Positions 7,553 to 17,467 of a DNA stretch of 64,000 bases are shown piece by piece. How positions within the stretch are numbered: the stretch's first letter is position 1; every line of letters begins with the position of its first letter. The stretch covers positions 186,001-250,000 of the forward strand of contig CAWEBN010000005.1 of the NCBI GenBank assembly GCA_963807305.1, written 5' to 3'. The DNA is from JAOPZW01 sp963807305. GTDB lineage: Bacteria > Actinomycetota > Thermoleophilia > Solirubrobacterales > Solirubrobacteraceae. The notes under the pieces are model-generated. The model was not told where the DNA came from and ran no database searches. It was given only the letters and a program-made list of their open reading frames with translations. Both the position numbers and the translations under genes were made by a program.

Positions 7553-8383
7553 GTGGGTTCCGACAACGAGGTCGAGATGGTTCGCAGCGTCGCCGACCGG
7601 GCGTTTCTTCCTACGAAGAACCTGCTCGAAGAAGTCGGGGACATGATGATTCTGACCGGGAAGACGATCCTGTCTGCCCTGCGTCCGCCGTACCCCTACG
7701 GCGGCGAGTTCGTCAGCCAGTTCCTCTTCGCGCTGCGGCTGTGCTGGTTTCCGCTGCTGATCTCGACGGTCGCGTTCGGCTACGCCGCGCCCGGACTGCA
7801 GGCGGCGAACTTCCTCGTCCTCTTCGGCGCGCTGGACCGCCTGGGCGGCTTCTTCGTCCTCGCGTCGATCCGCGAGTTCGCGCCCTTCGTGACGGCGATC
7901 GTGCTGGCCGGCGTCGCCGGCACGGCGATCACGGCCGACCTCGGTGCGCGCAAGATCCGCGAGGAGCTCGACGCGCTGCAGGTGCTCGGCGTCGATCCGG
8001 TCAAGAACCTCGTGGTGCCGCGCTTCCTGGCCCTCATGCTGGTCACGGGCCTGTTCGACGTCTATGCGGTCCTGTTCGGCATCTTCGGCGGCGTGATGAC
8101 CACGCTCGTCAACCACGCGCCGCTGGGCCCCTTCTGGGCGACCTTCTTCACGAACGCCTCCGTGACGGACCTGTGGGGGTCCGTCCTCAAGTGCACCCTC
8201 TTCGGCGCGATCATCGCGATCGTCTGCTGCTACAAGGGCATGACCGCGTCCGGCGGCGCCGAGGGCGTGGGCCGGGCCGTTAATCAGGCGGTCGTCATAG
8301 CGTTCCTGGGCGTCTTCGCCTTCAACTACGTCTTCACCCAGACGCTGCTCGCCACCCACCCCGAGATCACGGTGATCCGATAG
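7553..8383 (+). CDS. MlaE/YrbE-type permease of the Mce system (first)
   Basis: 276 residues, five or six hydrophobic helices, MlaE permease domain at ~45-270. Typical motifs are FAPFVTAIVLAGVAGTAITADLGARKIREELDAL (EQ-loop-like coupling region) and GLFDVYAVLFGIFGG. It pairs with the next gene to form the membrane core of an ABC lipid importer served by the ATPase at 9186. Start GTG lies after GGAGGGGG, with slightly long spacing; an in-frame ATG at 7577 is an alternative. The stop is followed without a gap by the second permease. Confidence 0.93.
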   Translation: MGSDNEVEMVRSVADRAFLPTKNLLEEVGDMMILTGKTILSALRPPYPYGGEFVSQFLFALRLCWFPLLISTVAFGYAAPGLQAANFLVLFGALDRLGGFFVLASIREFAPFVTAIVLAGVAGTAITADLGARKIREELDALQVLGVDPVKNLVVPRFLALMLVTGLFDVYAVLFGIFGGVMTTLVNHAPLGPFWATFFTNASVTDLWGSVLKCTLFGAIIAIVCCYKGMTASGGAEGVGRAVNQAVVIAFLGVFAFNYVFTQTLLATHPEITVIR

Positions 8384-9181
8384 ATGGGCGGCTGGCTCGC
8401 CGTCCCGCGCGACTGGATCTCGAACTTCGGCGAGATCGTCAAGTTCTGCGCCAAGGTGCTGGGCCAGGTCTACGGCCTGCGCGTCTTCCGCTTCTTCGGC
8501 GAGGCGCTGCGCCAGGCGGGCATCCTGATCCTGTCCTCGACGCTCGTCATCTGGGGCCTCGTCTTCATCATCGGCCTGCAGTGCGGCATCGAGGGTGCGT
8601 ACTTCAACCGCTCGGTGGGCGCGCCCGCCTATGCCGGCGTGTTCAGCGCCTGGTGCGACCTGCGCGAGCTCGTGCCCTACGCCTTCGGCTACATGATGGC
8701 CGCCAAGGTCGGCACCGGCATCGTGGCCGAGCTCGGCTCGATGCGGATCTCCGACGAGATCGATGCGCTCGAGGTCATGGGCATCGACTCGATGCTGTTC
8801 CTGTGCGCCACCCGCCTGCTGGCGGCGTGGATGGTGCTGCCCTTCATGTACATCGCCGCGGTCGGCGCGGGCTTCTTCGCCAGCTATCTCGCGGTGGTGC
8901 AGCAGATCGGAGAGGTCTCCAGCGGAGGCTTCTTCCTGGTCTTCTGGATGTTCCAGAACCCGCCCGATCTCTTATACAGCGTGCTCAAGGGCATGTTCAT
9001 GGCCACGGCCATCGTGCTCGTCGGGTGCTACTACGGCTACACCGCGGGGGGTGGTCCCGTAGGGGTGGGGACGGCGACGGCGAAGTCGATGGTGCTGAAC
9101 ATCGTGCTCGTGCACCTCATCGGGATGCTCGGCACGCAGCTGTTCTGGGGGGCGAACCCCAGAGCCCCGATCGGAGGCTGA
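8384..9181 (+). CDS. MlaE/YrbE-type permease of the Mce system (second)
   Basis: 265 residues, same family as its neighbour: YAFGYMMAAKVGTGIVAELGSMRISDEIDALEVMGIDSM is the coupling region shared by MlaE proteins. The N-terminus carries the amphipathic interfacial helix typical of YrbE proteins. ATG follows directly after the previous stop codon (TAGATG), so translation is coupled. Together the two permeases should form the heterodimeric channel that receives substrate from the MCE hexamer. Confidence 0.93.
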   Translation: MGGWLAVPRDWISNFGEIVKFCAKVLGQVYGLRVFRFFGEALRQAGILILSSTLVIWGLVFIIGLQCGIEGAYFNRSVGAPAYAGVFSAWCDLRELVPYAFGYMMAAKVGTGIVAELGSMRISDEIDALEVMGIDSMLFLCATRLLAAWMVLPFMYIAAVGAGFFASYLAVVQQIGEVSSGGFFLVFWMFQNPPDLLYSVLKGMFMATAIVLVGCYYGYTAGGGPVGVGTATAKSMVLNIVLVHLIGMLGTQLFWGANPRAPIGG

Positions 9182-9185
9182 ATTC

Positions 9186-10127
9186 ATGGACGACGAGCGA
9201 CGGACCGCCGACGAGCACGCCGAGGAGCCTCTCCGCGAGGAGGACCTGATTCGCGACGAGGACGAGCGCCGTGCCACGGCGCAGACCGAGCGCGTGTCGG
9301 TGGTCAACGAGCCCCAGCGCTCGGACGACGACGAGTTCCGCTGGCACACCGGCCTGAACCGCCCGACGGGCGTGGCCGACGCGGTCGAGTTCGTCGACGT
9401 GCACAAGGCGTTCGGGCGCAACAAGATCCTGCGCGGCCTGAACATGGGGATCCCCGAGGGCAAGATCTCGATGATCCTCGGGCCCTCGGGCACCGGGAAG
9501 TCGGTCTGCATCAAGCACATGGTCGGCCTCCTGTACCCCGACGAGGGCGACATCCTGGTGCACGGCGAGTCCGTGCCCAACATGCACGACGACGAGCTGT
9601 TCGAGATGCGCAAGAAGTTCGGCGTCCTCTTCCAGGACGGCGCGCTCTTCGGCTCGATGAACCTGCTCGACAACGTGGCCTTCCCGCTGCGCCAGCACAC
9701 CGACAAGGGCGAGGACGAGATCCTCGACATCGTCCACGCGCGCCTGACCGAGGTCGGGCTGGCCGAGTCGGGCGACAAGATGCCCAACGAGCTCTCTGGC
9801 GGCATGCGCAAGCGCGCCGGCTTCGCGCGGGCGCTCGTGCTCGATCCCGACATCGTGCTCTTCGACGAGCCCGACTCCGGCCTGGATCCCGTCCGCACCG
9901 CGCTGCTGTGCGAGCTCATCCAGGAGATCCACGAGGAGAACGGCGGCGCCTACGTGGTCATCACCCACGACATCATGAGCGCGCGCCGCGTGGCGGAGCA
10001 CATCTCGGTGCTCTGGAAGGGACGGATCGTGGAGTCCGGGCCCGCCGAGGAGCTCTTCAACTCCGACAACGCCTTCGTGCGCCAGTTCCTGTCCGGCGAG
10101 TCGCAGGGGCCGCTGGGCATGGAGTAA
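9186..10127 (+). CDS. ATP-binding protein of the Mce transporter (MlaF/Mkl type)
   Basis: 313 residues. The first ~60 are acidic and unstructured; the ABC domain follows with Walker A GPSGTGKS, signature LSGGM, Walker B VLFDEPDSGLD and switch His in VITHD. It resembles mycobacterial Mkl (MceG) and E. coli MlaF. In mycobacteria this ATPase is encoded away from the mce operons and shared by all of them. Here it stands between the permeases and the MCE genes, so the cluster is self-contained. ATG lies 4 bases after the previous stop and follows GGAGG. It energises transport from the cytoplasmic face. Confidence 0.95.
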   Translation: MDDERRTADEHAEEPLREEDLIRDEDERRATAQTERVSVVNEPQRSDDDEFRWHTGLNRPTGVADAVEFVDVHKAFGRNKILRGLNMGIPEGKISMILGPSGTGKSVCIKHMVGLLYPDEGDILVHGESVPNMHDDELFEMRKKFGVLFQDGALFGSMNLLDNVAFPLRQHTDKGEDEILDIVHARLTEVGLAESGDKMPNELSGGMRKRAGFARALVLDPDIVLFDEPDSGLDPVRTALLCELIQEIHEENGGAYVVITHDIMSARRVAEHISVLWKGRIVESGPAEELFNSDNAFVRQFLSGESQGPLGME

Positions 10128-10253
10128 CACACGCCTAACACGGCACCGGCAGGATGCGCGGCGCCGACGCACCGGAAACCACACGCACCTCTCTCTCATC
10201 ACTCGTCCTGAGCCAACAGCCCGCCAGGCGTCCGGCCGCCGGAAGGGCCGCGC

Positions 10254-11591
10254 GTGAACGTGGCCCGCGGCGTCGCGGTGGGCGCGCTCGTCCTCGCCGT
10301 CGCCGTGGTCGCCGTGCTGCTCCTGCGGAGCGACGGTGGAAGCACCTACAAGCTGCGCTTCGAGAACGCCGGCCAGCTCGTCAAGGACGACGACGTGCAG
10401 GTCGGCGGCCGGCGCATCGGCTCGGTGCGCAAGATCGAGCTCACCGACGACAACCAGGCCGCGATCACGATCTCGGTGCAGGACGGCTATGCCCCCCTGC
10501 ACGAAGGCACCACGGCGATCATCCGGGCGACCTCGCTGTCGGGCATCGCCAACCGCTACATCGCGCTCACGCCAGGGCCGAACTCCAACCCGAAGCTCCC
10601 CGACGGGGCCACCCTGGGCACCGACAACACGACGTCGATCGTCGATCTCGACCAGCTCTTCAACACGTTCGACCCCAAGACGCGCGCGGCGCTGCAGCAG
10701 GTCATCCAGGGCAACGCGCAGTGGTACGACAACCGCGGGGTACAGGCCAACGCGGCGACGAAGTACTTCAACCCCGCGCTGAGCGCGTCGCGCCGGCTGG
10801 TCAACGAGGTCGTCGCCAACCAGCAGACGCTCAACGCCTTCCTGCGCAACGCGGCCAGGACGACGGGCGCCCTCGCCTCGCGCCGCGTCGACCTCGCGAA
10901 CCTCGTCTCCAACGCGAACACGACCACGGCCGCGATCGGCGACGAGAACGCGTCGTTCAACCAGGCGCTGGCGCTGCTGCCCGGCACGCTGCGCAAGGCC
11001 AACACGACGTTCGTCAACCTGCGCGCGACGCTGGACGATCTCGACGTGCTCGTGGCCGCGTCCAAGCCGGCGACGAAGGACCTCGCCCGTTTCCTGAGCG
11101 TGCTGCGCCCGCTCGTGCAGGAAGCGCGCCCGACGATCTCCGACCTCAACACGCTCGTCCATCGCAGCGGCCCCAACAACGACCTGACCGACCTGCTGGG
11201 CAAGGCGCCGGCGCTCGCGAAGGCCGCCAAGCCGTCGTTCGCGCACTCGATCGCGGCGCTCCAGCAGGCCACGCCGGTCATCAAGTTCGTCCGGCCCTAC
11301 ACGCCGGACTTCATCGGCTGGCTGCGCGACTTCGGCGTGGGCAGCGGCAACTACGACGCCAACGGCCACTTCGCGCGGATCTCGCCGGTCTTCAACGCCT
11401 ACTCGTTCAACCAGAACACGAGCCAGCTGACGCCGATCCCGCCCAGCCAGCGGCTGGCCGGCCTGCAGACCAACCAGATCCGGCGCTGCCCAGGCGCCGC
11501 CTCGCAGGCGCCCGTGGACGGCTCCGCGCCCTTCCGCGACGCCGACGGCACCCTGGACTGCGACCCCAGCCTCGTGCCTCCCGGCCCATGA
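10254..11591 (+). CDS. MCE-family protein 1 of 6
   Basis: 445 residues: one N-terminal membrane helix (~5-25), MlaD/MCE domain at ~35-110 (YKLRFENAGQLVKDDDVQVGGRRIGSV), then a helical region with many Asn/Asp heptads to ~380 and a Pro-rich tail. MCE proteins form a hexameric tube crossing the periplasm and carry lipids or sterols to the YrbE permease. Start GTG follows GGAAGGG; the 126-bp gap after the ATPase holds no gene. ATGA overlap with the next gene. Confidence 0.93.
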   Translation: MNVARGVAVGALVLAVAVVAVLLLRSDGGSTYKLRFENAGQLVKDDDVQVGGRRIGSVRKIELTDDNQAAITISVQDGYAPLHEGTTAIIRATSLSGIANRYIALTPGPNSNPKLPDGATLGTDNTTSIVDLDQLFNTFDPKTRAALQQVIQGNAQWYDNRGVQANAATKYFNPALSASRRLVNEVVANQQTLNAFLRNAARTTGALASRRVDLANLVSNANTTTAAIGDENASFNQALALLPGTLRKANTTFVNLRATLDDLDVLVAASKPATKDLARFLSVLRPLVQEARPTISDLNTLVHRSGPNNDLTDLLGKAPALAKAAKPSFAHSIAALQQATPVIKFVRPYTPDFIGWLRDFGVGSGNYDANGHFARISPVFNAYSFNQNTSQLTPIPPSQRLAGLQTNQIRRCPGAASQAPVDGSAPFRDADGTLDCDPSLVPPGP

Positions 11592-13177
11592 AGCGCCTGC
11601 TCGCCATCGCCTCGGTGCTCCTCGCCGCCTCCGTGCTGGTCGTCTTCGGCACGGGCGCGAGCGACGGCGGCGGCGGTTACCGCGTACGGGCGATCTTCAT
11701 GAACGCCTTCTCCGTCATCCCCGGCGAGGACGTGAAGATCGCCGGGGTCAAGGTCGGCAAGATCGAGTCGCTCGACGTCACGCCCGACCACAAGGCCGCG
11801 GTCGTGCTGCGCATCGACCGCCCCGGCTTCGACGACTTCCGCAAGGACGCCGAGTGCACGATCCGGCCACAGTCGCTCATCGGCGAGAAGTTCGTCGAAT
11901 GCACGCCCACCCAGCCGCGGCCCGAGAACGCCCAGCCGGCACCGAAGCTGAGCAAGATCGAGCGCGGGCCCGGCAAGGGCCAGTACCTGCTGCCCGTCAC
12001 CCAGACGTCGAAGCCCGTCGATCTCGACCTGGTCAACAACACGCTGCGCCTGCCCTACCGCGAGCGCCTGACCATCATCATCAACGAGCTGGGCACCGGC
12101 CTGGCCGGGCGCGGCGGCGACCTGCGCCTGGCGATCAGGAACGCCGATCCGGCGCTCAAGGAGACCGACAAGGTCCTGCGGATCCTCGCCGACCAGAACC
12201 GCACGCTGGCCAACCTGGCCCGCGACAGCGACGTGATCCTCGCCCCGCTGGCCCGCGACCGGGCGAAGGTGGCCAGCTTCGTCACGCAGGCCAAGATCAC
12301 GAGCGAGGCCACGGCCGAGCGCTCGAGCGCCCTCGAGCAGAACATCGCCAAGCTGCCGGCCTTCCTGCGCGAGCTGACGCCCACCATGCAGAGCCTGGGC
12401 GCGTTCGCCGATCAGGCGACGCCGGTCTTCACGGGCCTCGGGAAGGAGGCGCCCTCGATCAACCGCTTCATCGAGGAGCTCGGGCCCTTCTCCACAGCGG
12501 GGATCCCGGCGTTCCAGTCCCTGGGCGCCGCCGCCGACGTCGGCGGTCCTGCGCTGACCAAGAGCAAGCCGATCATCACCGACGTCGGTCAGCTCGCCGC
12601 GAACGCGAAGCCGCTGACCACCAACCTCGCGTCGCTGCTGACCTCGCTGAAGACCAGCGGCGGGATCGAGCGCCTGATGGACTACCTCTTCTACCAAGTG
12701 GGCGCGATCAACGGCTTCGATTCCTACGGCCACTACCTGCGCGCCGGTCTCATCCTCAACGCGTGCTCGCAGTACGCGATCGCGAGCTCCCCCGACTGCC
12801 TGGCGACGTTCGGCAACGGCACCGGCAGCGCACGCGCGGCGAGCGCCGAGAGCGTGCCGGGCTACGCCGACACGCGCCGGTCCGCTTCGCTGCGCCGGCT
12901 CGACGCCTTCTTCCACGGCAAGACGCTGCAGCTGCCCACGCAGAGCGCGTCCAAGGACGGCGCAGCTTCCAAGGCGACGGCTCCGCAGGCACCGGTCTCC
13001 GCGCCGGCGGCGACGACGCCCCCGCCCGCGGCGACCACCCCCGCGCCGGCGGCGACGACCCCCGCTCCGGCGGCGACGACCCCCGCTCCGGGGGCGACGA
13101 CGCCCACGGCCGCGGACCAGGCCCAGGGCTCGGATCCGTCGTCCTCGCTGCTCGACTACCTGCTGGGGAGCGGCTGA
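11588..13177 (+). CDS. MCE-family protein 2 of 6, with Ala-Thr-Pro repeat tail
   Basis: 529 residues. N-terminal anchor helix, MCE domain at ~32-115 (YRVRAIFMNAFSVIPGEDVKIAGVKVGKI), helical needle region to ~400, then a low-complexity tail of five AATTPxP repeats and a final SSLLDYLLGSG. The repeat tail probably spans or anchors in the cell wall and is the least conserved part. ATG overlaps the preceding stop (ATGA). No lipobox is visible at the N-terminus, unlike the lipoprotein member of mycobacterial mce operons. Large open frames in other phases that cover this gene are shadows. Confidence 0.93.
   Translation: MKRLLAIASVLLAASVLVVFGTGASDGGGGYRVRAIFMNAFSVIPGEDVKIAGVKVGKIESLDVTPDHKAAVVLRIDRPGFDDFRKDAECTIRPQSLIGEKFVECTPTQPRPENAQPAPKLSKIERGPGKGQYLLPVTQTSKPVDLDLVNNTLRLPYRERLTIIINELGTGLAGRGGDLRLAIRNADPALKETDKVLRILADQNRTLANLARDSDVILAPLARDRAKVASFVTQAKITSEATAERSSALEQNIAKLPAFLRELTPTMQSLGAFADQATPVFTGLGKEAPSINRFIEELGPFSTAGIPAFQSLGAAADVGGPALTKSKPIITDVGQLAANAKPLTTNLASLLTSLKTSGGIERLMDYLFYQVGAINGFDSYGHYLRAGLILNACSQYAIASSPDCLATFGNGTGSARAASAESVPGYADTRRSASLRRLDAFFHGKTLQLPTQSASKDGAASKATAPQAPVSAPAATTPPPAATTPAPAATTPAPAATTPAPGATTPTAADQAQGSDPSSSLLDYLLGSG
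13007..13111 (+). repeat. 21-bp coding minisatellite, five units
   Basis: Five head-to-tail 21-bp units encode AATTPPP, AATTPAP, AATTPAP, AATTPAP and a degenerate GATTPTA. The third and fourth units are identical at DNA level. Such a track is prone to slippage, so tail length may differ between strains. Confidence 0.85.
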
Positions 13178-14595
13178 TGCGCCGCGGCTCGGCCTCCATC
13201 GCCGCCAACCCGGTGCTCATCGGCGCCGCGACGACGCTCGTGGTCATCGTCGCCGTCTTCCTGGCCTACAACGCGAACTCGGGCCTGCCGTTCGTCCCCA
13301 CCTACGAGCTCAAGACGCGGGTTCCCAACGCGGCCAACCTCGTCAAGGGCAACGACGTGCGCATCGGCGGCACGCGCGTCGGCGCGGTGACCGACATCAC
13401 CCCGGTCACGGCCCAGGACGGCTCGGTCACCGCCGAGCTCACGCTCAAGCTCGAGACCACCGTCAAGCCGCTGCCGGTCGATTCGACCGTGCTCATCCGC
13501 CCGCGCTCGGCCCTGGGCCTGAAGTACGTCGAGATCACGAAGGGGACGTCGAGCGAGGGCTTCCAGGACGGCGCGACGATCCCGCTGCACAACGCACAGC
13601 CGCAGCCCGTCGAGCTCGACCAGGTCCTCAGCATGTTCGACGCAAAGACCCGCGCGGCTTCGCAGAGCAACCTGACCGAGTTCGGCAACGCGTTCGCCGG
13701 CCGGGGGCCCGACCTCAACCGTGCGATCGAGGAGCTCAACCCGCTGCTGCTCAACCTCGTGCCGGTCATGCAGAACCTCTCGGACCCACGGACGCGCGCC
13801 GCGCGCCTGGTCCGCGCCCTCGGGCGGACCGCGTCGATGGTCGCACCGGCGGCCGAGACGCAGGCGGCGCTGTTCGGCAACCTCGACACGACCTTCCGCG
13901 CCCTCGCCAACGTGGCGCGCCCGTTCCTGCAGGACTCGATCAGCGGCGGGCCGCCCGTGCTCGACGAGGCGATCAAGGACTTCCCGCAGCAGCGGCCGTT
14001 CCTGGACAACAGCGCGGCCCTCTTCCACGAGCTGCAGCCGGGGGTCCAGGCGTTGTCGACGGCGGCGCCGGACCTGGCCGACGCGCTCGCGATCGGCACG
14101 CCGACGCTCAAGCGCTCGGTGGCGTTCAACAAGAGCCTCGTGCCGGCCTTCGAGGCGCTCGAGCGCTTCGCCGACGACCCGCTCGTCACCCTCGGCGTCC
14201 AGGACCTCAACAGCACGGTGACGATCCTGGCGCCGACGGTCGCGCACCTGACGCCGGTCCAGACCGTCTGCAACTACGTGACGCTGTGGTTCCGCAACGT
14301 GTCCAGCCTGCTCAGCGTCGGCGACAAGAACGGCACCAGCCAGCGCTTCATCATCATCGCCACCCCGCAGGGGCCCAACAACGAGGGCGGCCCGTCGTCG
14401 GCGCCCGCCAACGGGGGCGTCCCGGGCGCCAAGGACAACTACCTGCACGCGAACCCCTATCCCAACACCGCCTCGCCGGGCCAGCCGAAGGAGTGCGAGG
14501 CCGGCAACGAGCCCTTCCTCGTCGGCAAGCAGGTCATCGGCAACGTGCCCGGGACTCAGTCCGCCACCACCGAGAAGACGACGCAGCAGCGCTGA
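13177..14595 (+). CDS. MCE-family protein 3 of 6
   Basis: 472 residues. Membrane helix at ~12-32; MCE domain at ~42-125 (YELKTRVPNAANLVKGNDVRIGGTRVGAV ... IRPRSALGLKYVEIT). A long helical region follows, then a Gly/Pro/Asn-rich C-terminal ~80 residues with two Cys that could form a disulfide. ATG shares its A with the previous TGA (TGATG). Expected role: one of six non-identical subunits of the MCE tube. Ligand cannot be read from sequence. Confidence 0.93.
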   Translation: MRRGSASIAANPVLIGAATTLVVIVAVFLAYNANSGLPFVPTYELKTRVPNAANLVKGNDVRIGGTRVGAVTDITPVTAQDGSVTAELTLKLETTVKPLPVDSTVLIRPRSALGLKYVEITKGTSSEGFQDGATIPLHNAQPQPVELDQVLSMFDAKTRAASQSNLTEFGNAFAGRGPDLNRAIEELNPLLLNLVPVMQNLSDPRTRAARLVRALGRTASMVAPAAETQAALFGNLDTTFRALANVARPFLQDSISGGPPVLDEAIKDFPQQRPFLDNSAALFHELQPGVQALSTAAPDLADALAIGTPTLKRSVAFNKSLVPAFEALERFADDPLVTLGVQDLNSTVTILAPTVAHLTPVQTVCNYVTLWFRNVSSLLSVGDKNGTSQRFIIIATPQGPNNEGGPSSAPANGGVPGAKDNYLHANPYPNTASPGQPKECEAGNEPFLVGKQVIGNVPGTQSATTEKTTQQR

Positions 14596-16106
14596 TGCTC
14601 GGACGTCGCACATCCGACGAGGAGCGCGTGCCGCGCAAGGACCGCTCGGGCGCGAGCCCCTTCGTGGTCGGCCTCGTGGTCCTCATCGTCGCGTGCATCG
14701 GGGTCTTCTTCGGGTTCACCAAGCACATCCCGTTCACGCACGGCTTCCGCGTCAAGGCGGTCTTCCAGTCGTCGAACTCGATCCGCGAGAACTCCCCGGT
14801 GCGGATCGCCGGCGTCAACGTCGGCAAGGTCACCAAGATCGAGGGCAAGCCCGGCAGCGACGCCGCCGTGGTGACCATGGAGATCAACGACAAGGGCCTG
14901 CCGATCCACAAGGACGCCGTGATGAAGATCCGCCCGCGGATCTTCCTCGAGGGCAACTTCTTCGTCGACGTCTCGCCGGGCACGCCGTCGGCGCCCACGA
15001 TCGGCGACGGCGACACGATCCCGATGACCCAGACCGCGACCCCGGTGCAGTTCGACCAGGTGCTGACGACGTTCCAGAGCGACACGCGGACGGCGCTGCA
15101 GAAGACGCTCGAGGGCCTCGGAACCGGCCTGACCTACAAGCCGCCGAAGGCGCAGGACCTGGACGCCGCACCCAGCGCTCGCGGCGAGAGCGCTGCCCAG
15201 TCGCTGAACGACGCCATCCGGTACGGCGAGCGCTCCCTCCGTGGCACCGCGGTCGTCGCCGACGCCTTCCTGGGGACCCAGGACCACGATCTCTCGCGGC
15301 TCATCGCCGGGCTGAACCGGACGACCGAGGGCCTGGGGCGCAACGAGGACCAGCTCAAGGGCCTGGTCACGAACTTCAACCGGACCGTGGCGGCCACCGC
15401 GTCGGAGGCGGTCAACCTGCGTGCCTCGATCCGCCTGCTGGGGCCGACGCTCGTGAACGCCAACAGCGCCCTGGACGCGCTGAACGCCTCGTTCCCGAAC
15501 ACGCGCGCCTTCGCCCGCGAGATCCTGCCCGGGGTCAACCAGACGGCCGCCACCATCGACGCCGCGTTCCCCTGGGTCGCGCAGGCGCAGAAGCTGCTCG
15601 GGCCCAACGAGCTGCAGGGCGTCGTCGATCAGCTGAGCCCGGCGACGGAAGACCTGGCCAAGGTCGTCGACGCGACCCTGCAATTGCTGCCGCAGGCCGA
15701 TCTGGTGGCCAAGTGCGCGACGAACGTCGTCCTGCCGACCGGTGACGTGAAGATCGCCGACGGTCAGTTCTCGACCAACGAGGAGAACTACAAGGAGTTC
15801 TGGTACTCGATGGTCGGCCTCACCGGCGAGGGCCAGGACTTCGACGGCAACGGCCCGTACGTCCGCTTCCAGCCCGGCGGCGGCGACCAGACGCTGTCGA
15901 TGGGCCAGTCGGGAGGCATCGCCGAAAAGATCTTCGCCAACACGATCTCGCCGCCGCTGGGGACGCGGCCTGCCTACCCGGGCAAGCGCCCGCCGTACAA
16001 CTCCACGTTCCCCTGTTACAAGAACCCGCTGCCCAACCTCAACGGCGCCCCCACGGGGCCGCCCGACGGCGGCGGGGCGACGACGCGCGCGGGGCGTGTG
16101 CGATGA
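14595..16106 (+). CDS. MCE-family protein 4 of 6
   Basis: 503 residues. A ~20-residue basic cytoplasmic start, membrane helix at ~24-44, MCE domain at ~50-135 (FRVKAVFQSSNSIRENSPVRIAGVNVGKV ... IRPRIFLEGNFFVDV), helical region, and a tail with Cys-rich and Pro-rich patches (NSTFPCYKNPLP). TGATG junction with the gene before and ATGA overlap with the next, so strictly coupled. Same role as its neighbours. Confidence 0.93.
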   Translation: MLGRRTSDEERVPRKDRSGASPFVVGLVVLIVACIGVFFGFTKHIPFTHGFRVKAVFQSSNSIRENSPVRIAGVNVGKVTKIEGKPGSDAAVVTMEINDKGLPIHKDAVMKIRPRIFLEGNFFVDVSPGTPSAPTIGDGDTIPMTQTATPVQFDQVLTTFQSDTRTALQKTLEGLGTGLTYKPPKAQDLDAAPSARGESAAQSLNDAIRYGERSLRGTAVVADAFLGTQDHDLSRLIAGLNRTTEGLGRNEDQLKGLVTNFNRTVAATASEAVNLRASIRLLGPTLVNANSALDALNASFPNTRAFAREILPGVNQTAATIDAAFPWVAQAQKLLGPNELQGVVDQLSPATEDLAKVVDATLQLLPQADLVAKCATNVVLPTGDVKIADGQFSTNEENYKEFWYSMVGLTGEGQDFDGNGPYVRFQPGGGDQTLSMGQSGGIAEKIFANTISPPLGTRPAYPGKRPPYNSTFPCYKNPLPNLNGAPTGPPDGGGATTRAGRVR

Positions 16107-17467
16107 GGATGGCGATCCGCAAGCACGCGCGCGACTTCGCCCTCGTCATCGGCGTCGTGCTGGTGGCACTGCTCGTGGGCAGCTACATCCTCTCCAACCA
16201 GCGCTTCTACCTGCCCAAGTGGGTCCCGGTCGTGGGCTCGGACTTCGTCGACTACAAGGCCCAGTTCTCCACCGCGCAGTCGGTGACCCCGGGCCAGGGG
16301 CAGACGGTGCAGGTGGCGGGCGTGGACGTCGGCGACATCACCAAGGTGGACCTCGTCGACGGGCGCGCGGTGGTGACGATGAAGATCCGGCGCAAGTACA
16401 CGCCGATCTACAAGAACGCCACGGCGCTGCTGCGCCCCAAGACCGGCCTGAACGACATGGTCATCGAGCTCGACCCGGGCACGAGCACCGCGGGCGAGGC
16501 TCCGAAGGGCTTCACCGTTCCGGTCGACCAGACACTGCCCAACGTCAACTTCGACGAGATCCTGTCCTCGCTGGACACGGACACGCGCAGCTACCTGCAG
16601 CTGCTTCTGGGCGCCGCGGGCGAGGGGCTCGACGGCCAGGGCAAGGCGCTGTCGGCCTCGCTGAAGCGCTTCGAGCCGACCGCGCGCTACACCGCCAGGC
16701 TCAACGGCGCGCTGGCCGTGCGCGAGCGCAACATCCGCCGCTCGATCCACAACTTCCGTCTGCTCTCGCAGGCGCTGGGCGCCAAGAGCAACGACCTGGC
16801 GGCGCTGGTGGACTCGTCCAACAGCGTGTTCAGGGCGTTCGCCGCCCAGGACGCGAACCTGCGCGTGTCGCTGCAGGAGCTTCCGGGTGCCCTGCAGGCC
16901 ACGAACACCACGTTGGCCAAGGTGACCGAGCTGGGCAACGTGCTCGGGCCGACGCTCGGCGCCCTGCGGCCCGGCGCCCGGGCTCTCGGGCCCGCGCTGG
17001 TGCAGACGCGGCCGTTCCTCAACCAGACGACGCCGATCATCCAGAACCAGCTGCGGCCGTTCGCTCGTGCGGCGCTGCCGGTGGCCACGGTTCTGCGGCC
17101 CGCCGCGAGCAATCTGGCGGTGGTCACGCCGAAACTCACCACGTCGGTGCAGGTGCTCAACTACCTGCTCAACGAGCTGGCCTACAACCCGCCGGGCAAG
17201 GAGGAGGGCTACCTCTTCTGGGCGTCGTGGGCCAGCCACGCCGGGGCGACCGTCTTCTCCACGCAGGACGCGCATGGGCCGATCCGCCACGGTCTGGTCC
17301 TGGCGTCCTGCTCGACGCTGCTGGTGCTCCAGCAGCTCAGCGGCCCGGTCCCGCAGCTGGGCACGCTGGGCAGCCTGCTGAATGCGCCCGACCCGGCGGC
17401 GGTGTGCCCGACGACCAGTCAGGCCGGCGCGGCGCCGACGCAGCGCAGCCAGGGGAGGAGCCGCTAG
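16103..17467 (+). CDS. MCE-family protein 5 of 6
   Basis: 454 residues. Membrane helix at ~12-32; a slightly diverged MCE domain at ~50-130 (YKAQFSTAQSVTPGQGQTVQVAGVDVGDI ... LRPKTGLNDMVIELDPG); helical region to ~370; two tail Cys. Relative to the others the first beta-strand is preceded by an extra ~12 residues (LPKWVPVVGSDF). ATGA overlap upstream; the next gene starts at the base after the stop. Confidence 0.92.
   Translation: MRMAIRKHARDFALVIGVVLVALLVGSYILSNQRFYLPKWVPVVGSDFVDYKAQFSTAQSVTPGQGQTVQVAGVDVGDITKVDLVDGRAVVTMKIRRKYTPIYKNATALLRPKTGLNDMVIELDPGTSTAGEAPKGFTVPVDQTLPNVNFDEILSSLDTDTRSYLQLLLGAAGEGLDGQGKALSASLKRFEPTARYTARLNGALAVRERNIRRSIHNFRLLSQALGAKSNDLAALVDSSNSVFRAFAAQDANLRVSLQELPGALQATNTTLAKVTELGNVLGPTLGALRPGARALGPALVQTRPFLNQTTPIIQNQLRPFARAALPVATVLRPAASNLAVVTPKLTTSVQVLNYLLNELAYNPPGKEEGYLFWASWASHAGATVFSTQDAHGPIRHGLVLASCSTLLVLQQLSGPVPQLGTLGSLLNAPDPAAVCPTTSQAGAAPTQRSQGRSR

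Noticed and set aside
10154..11587. In-frame upstream extension of the second MCE gene
   Set aside because: It runs antiphase through the first MCE gene, whose domain and start are clear. The ATGA junction at 11588 marks the real start.
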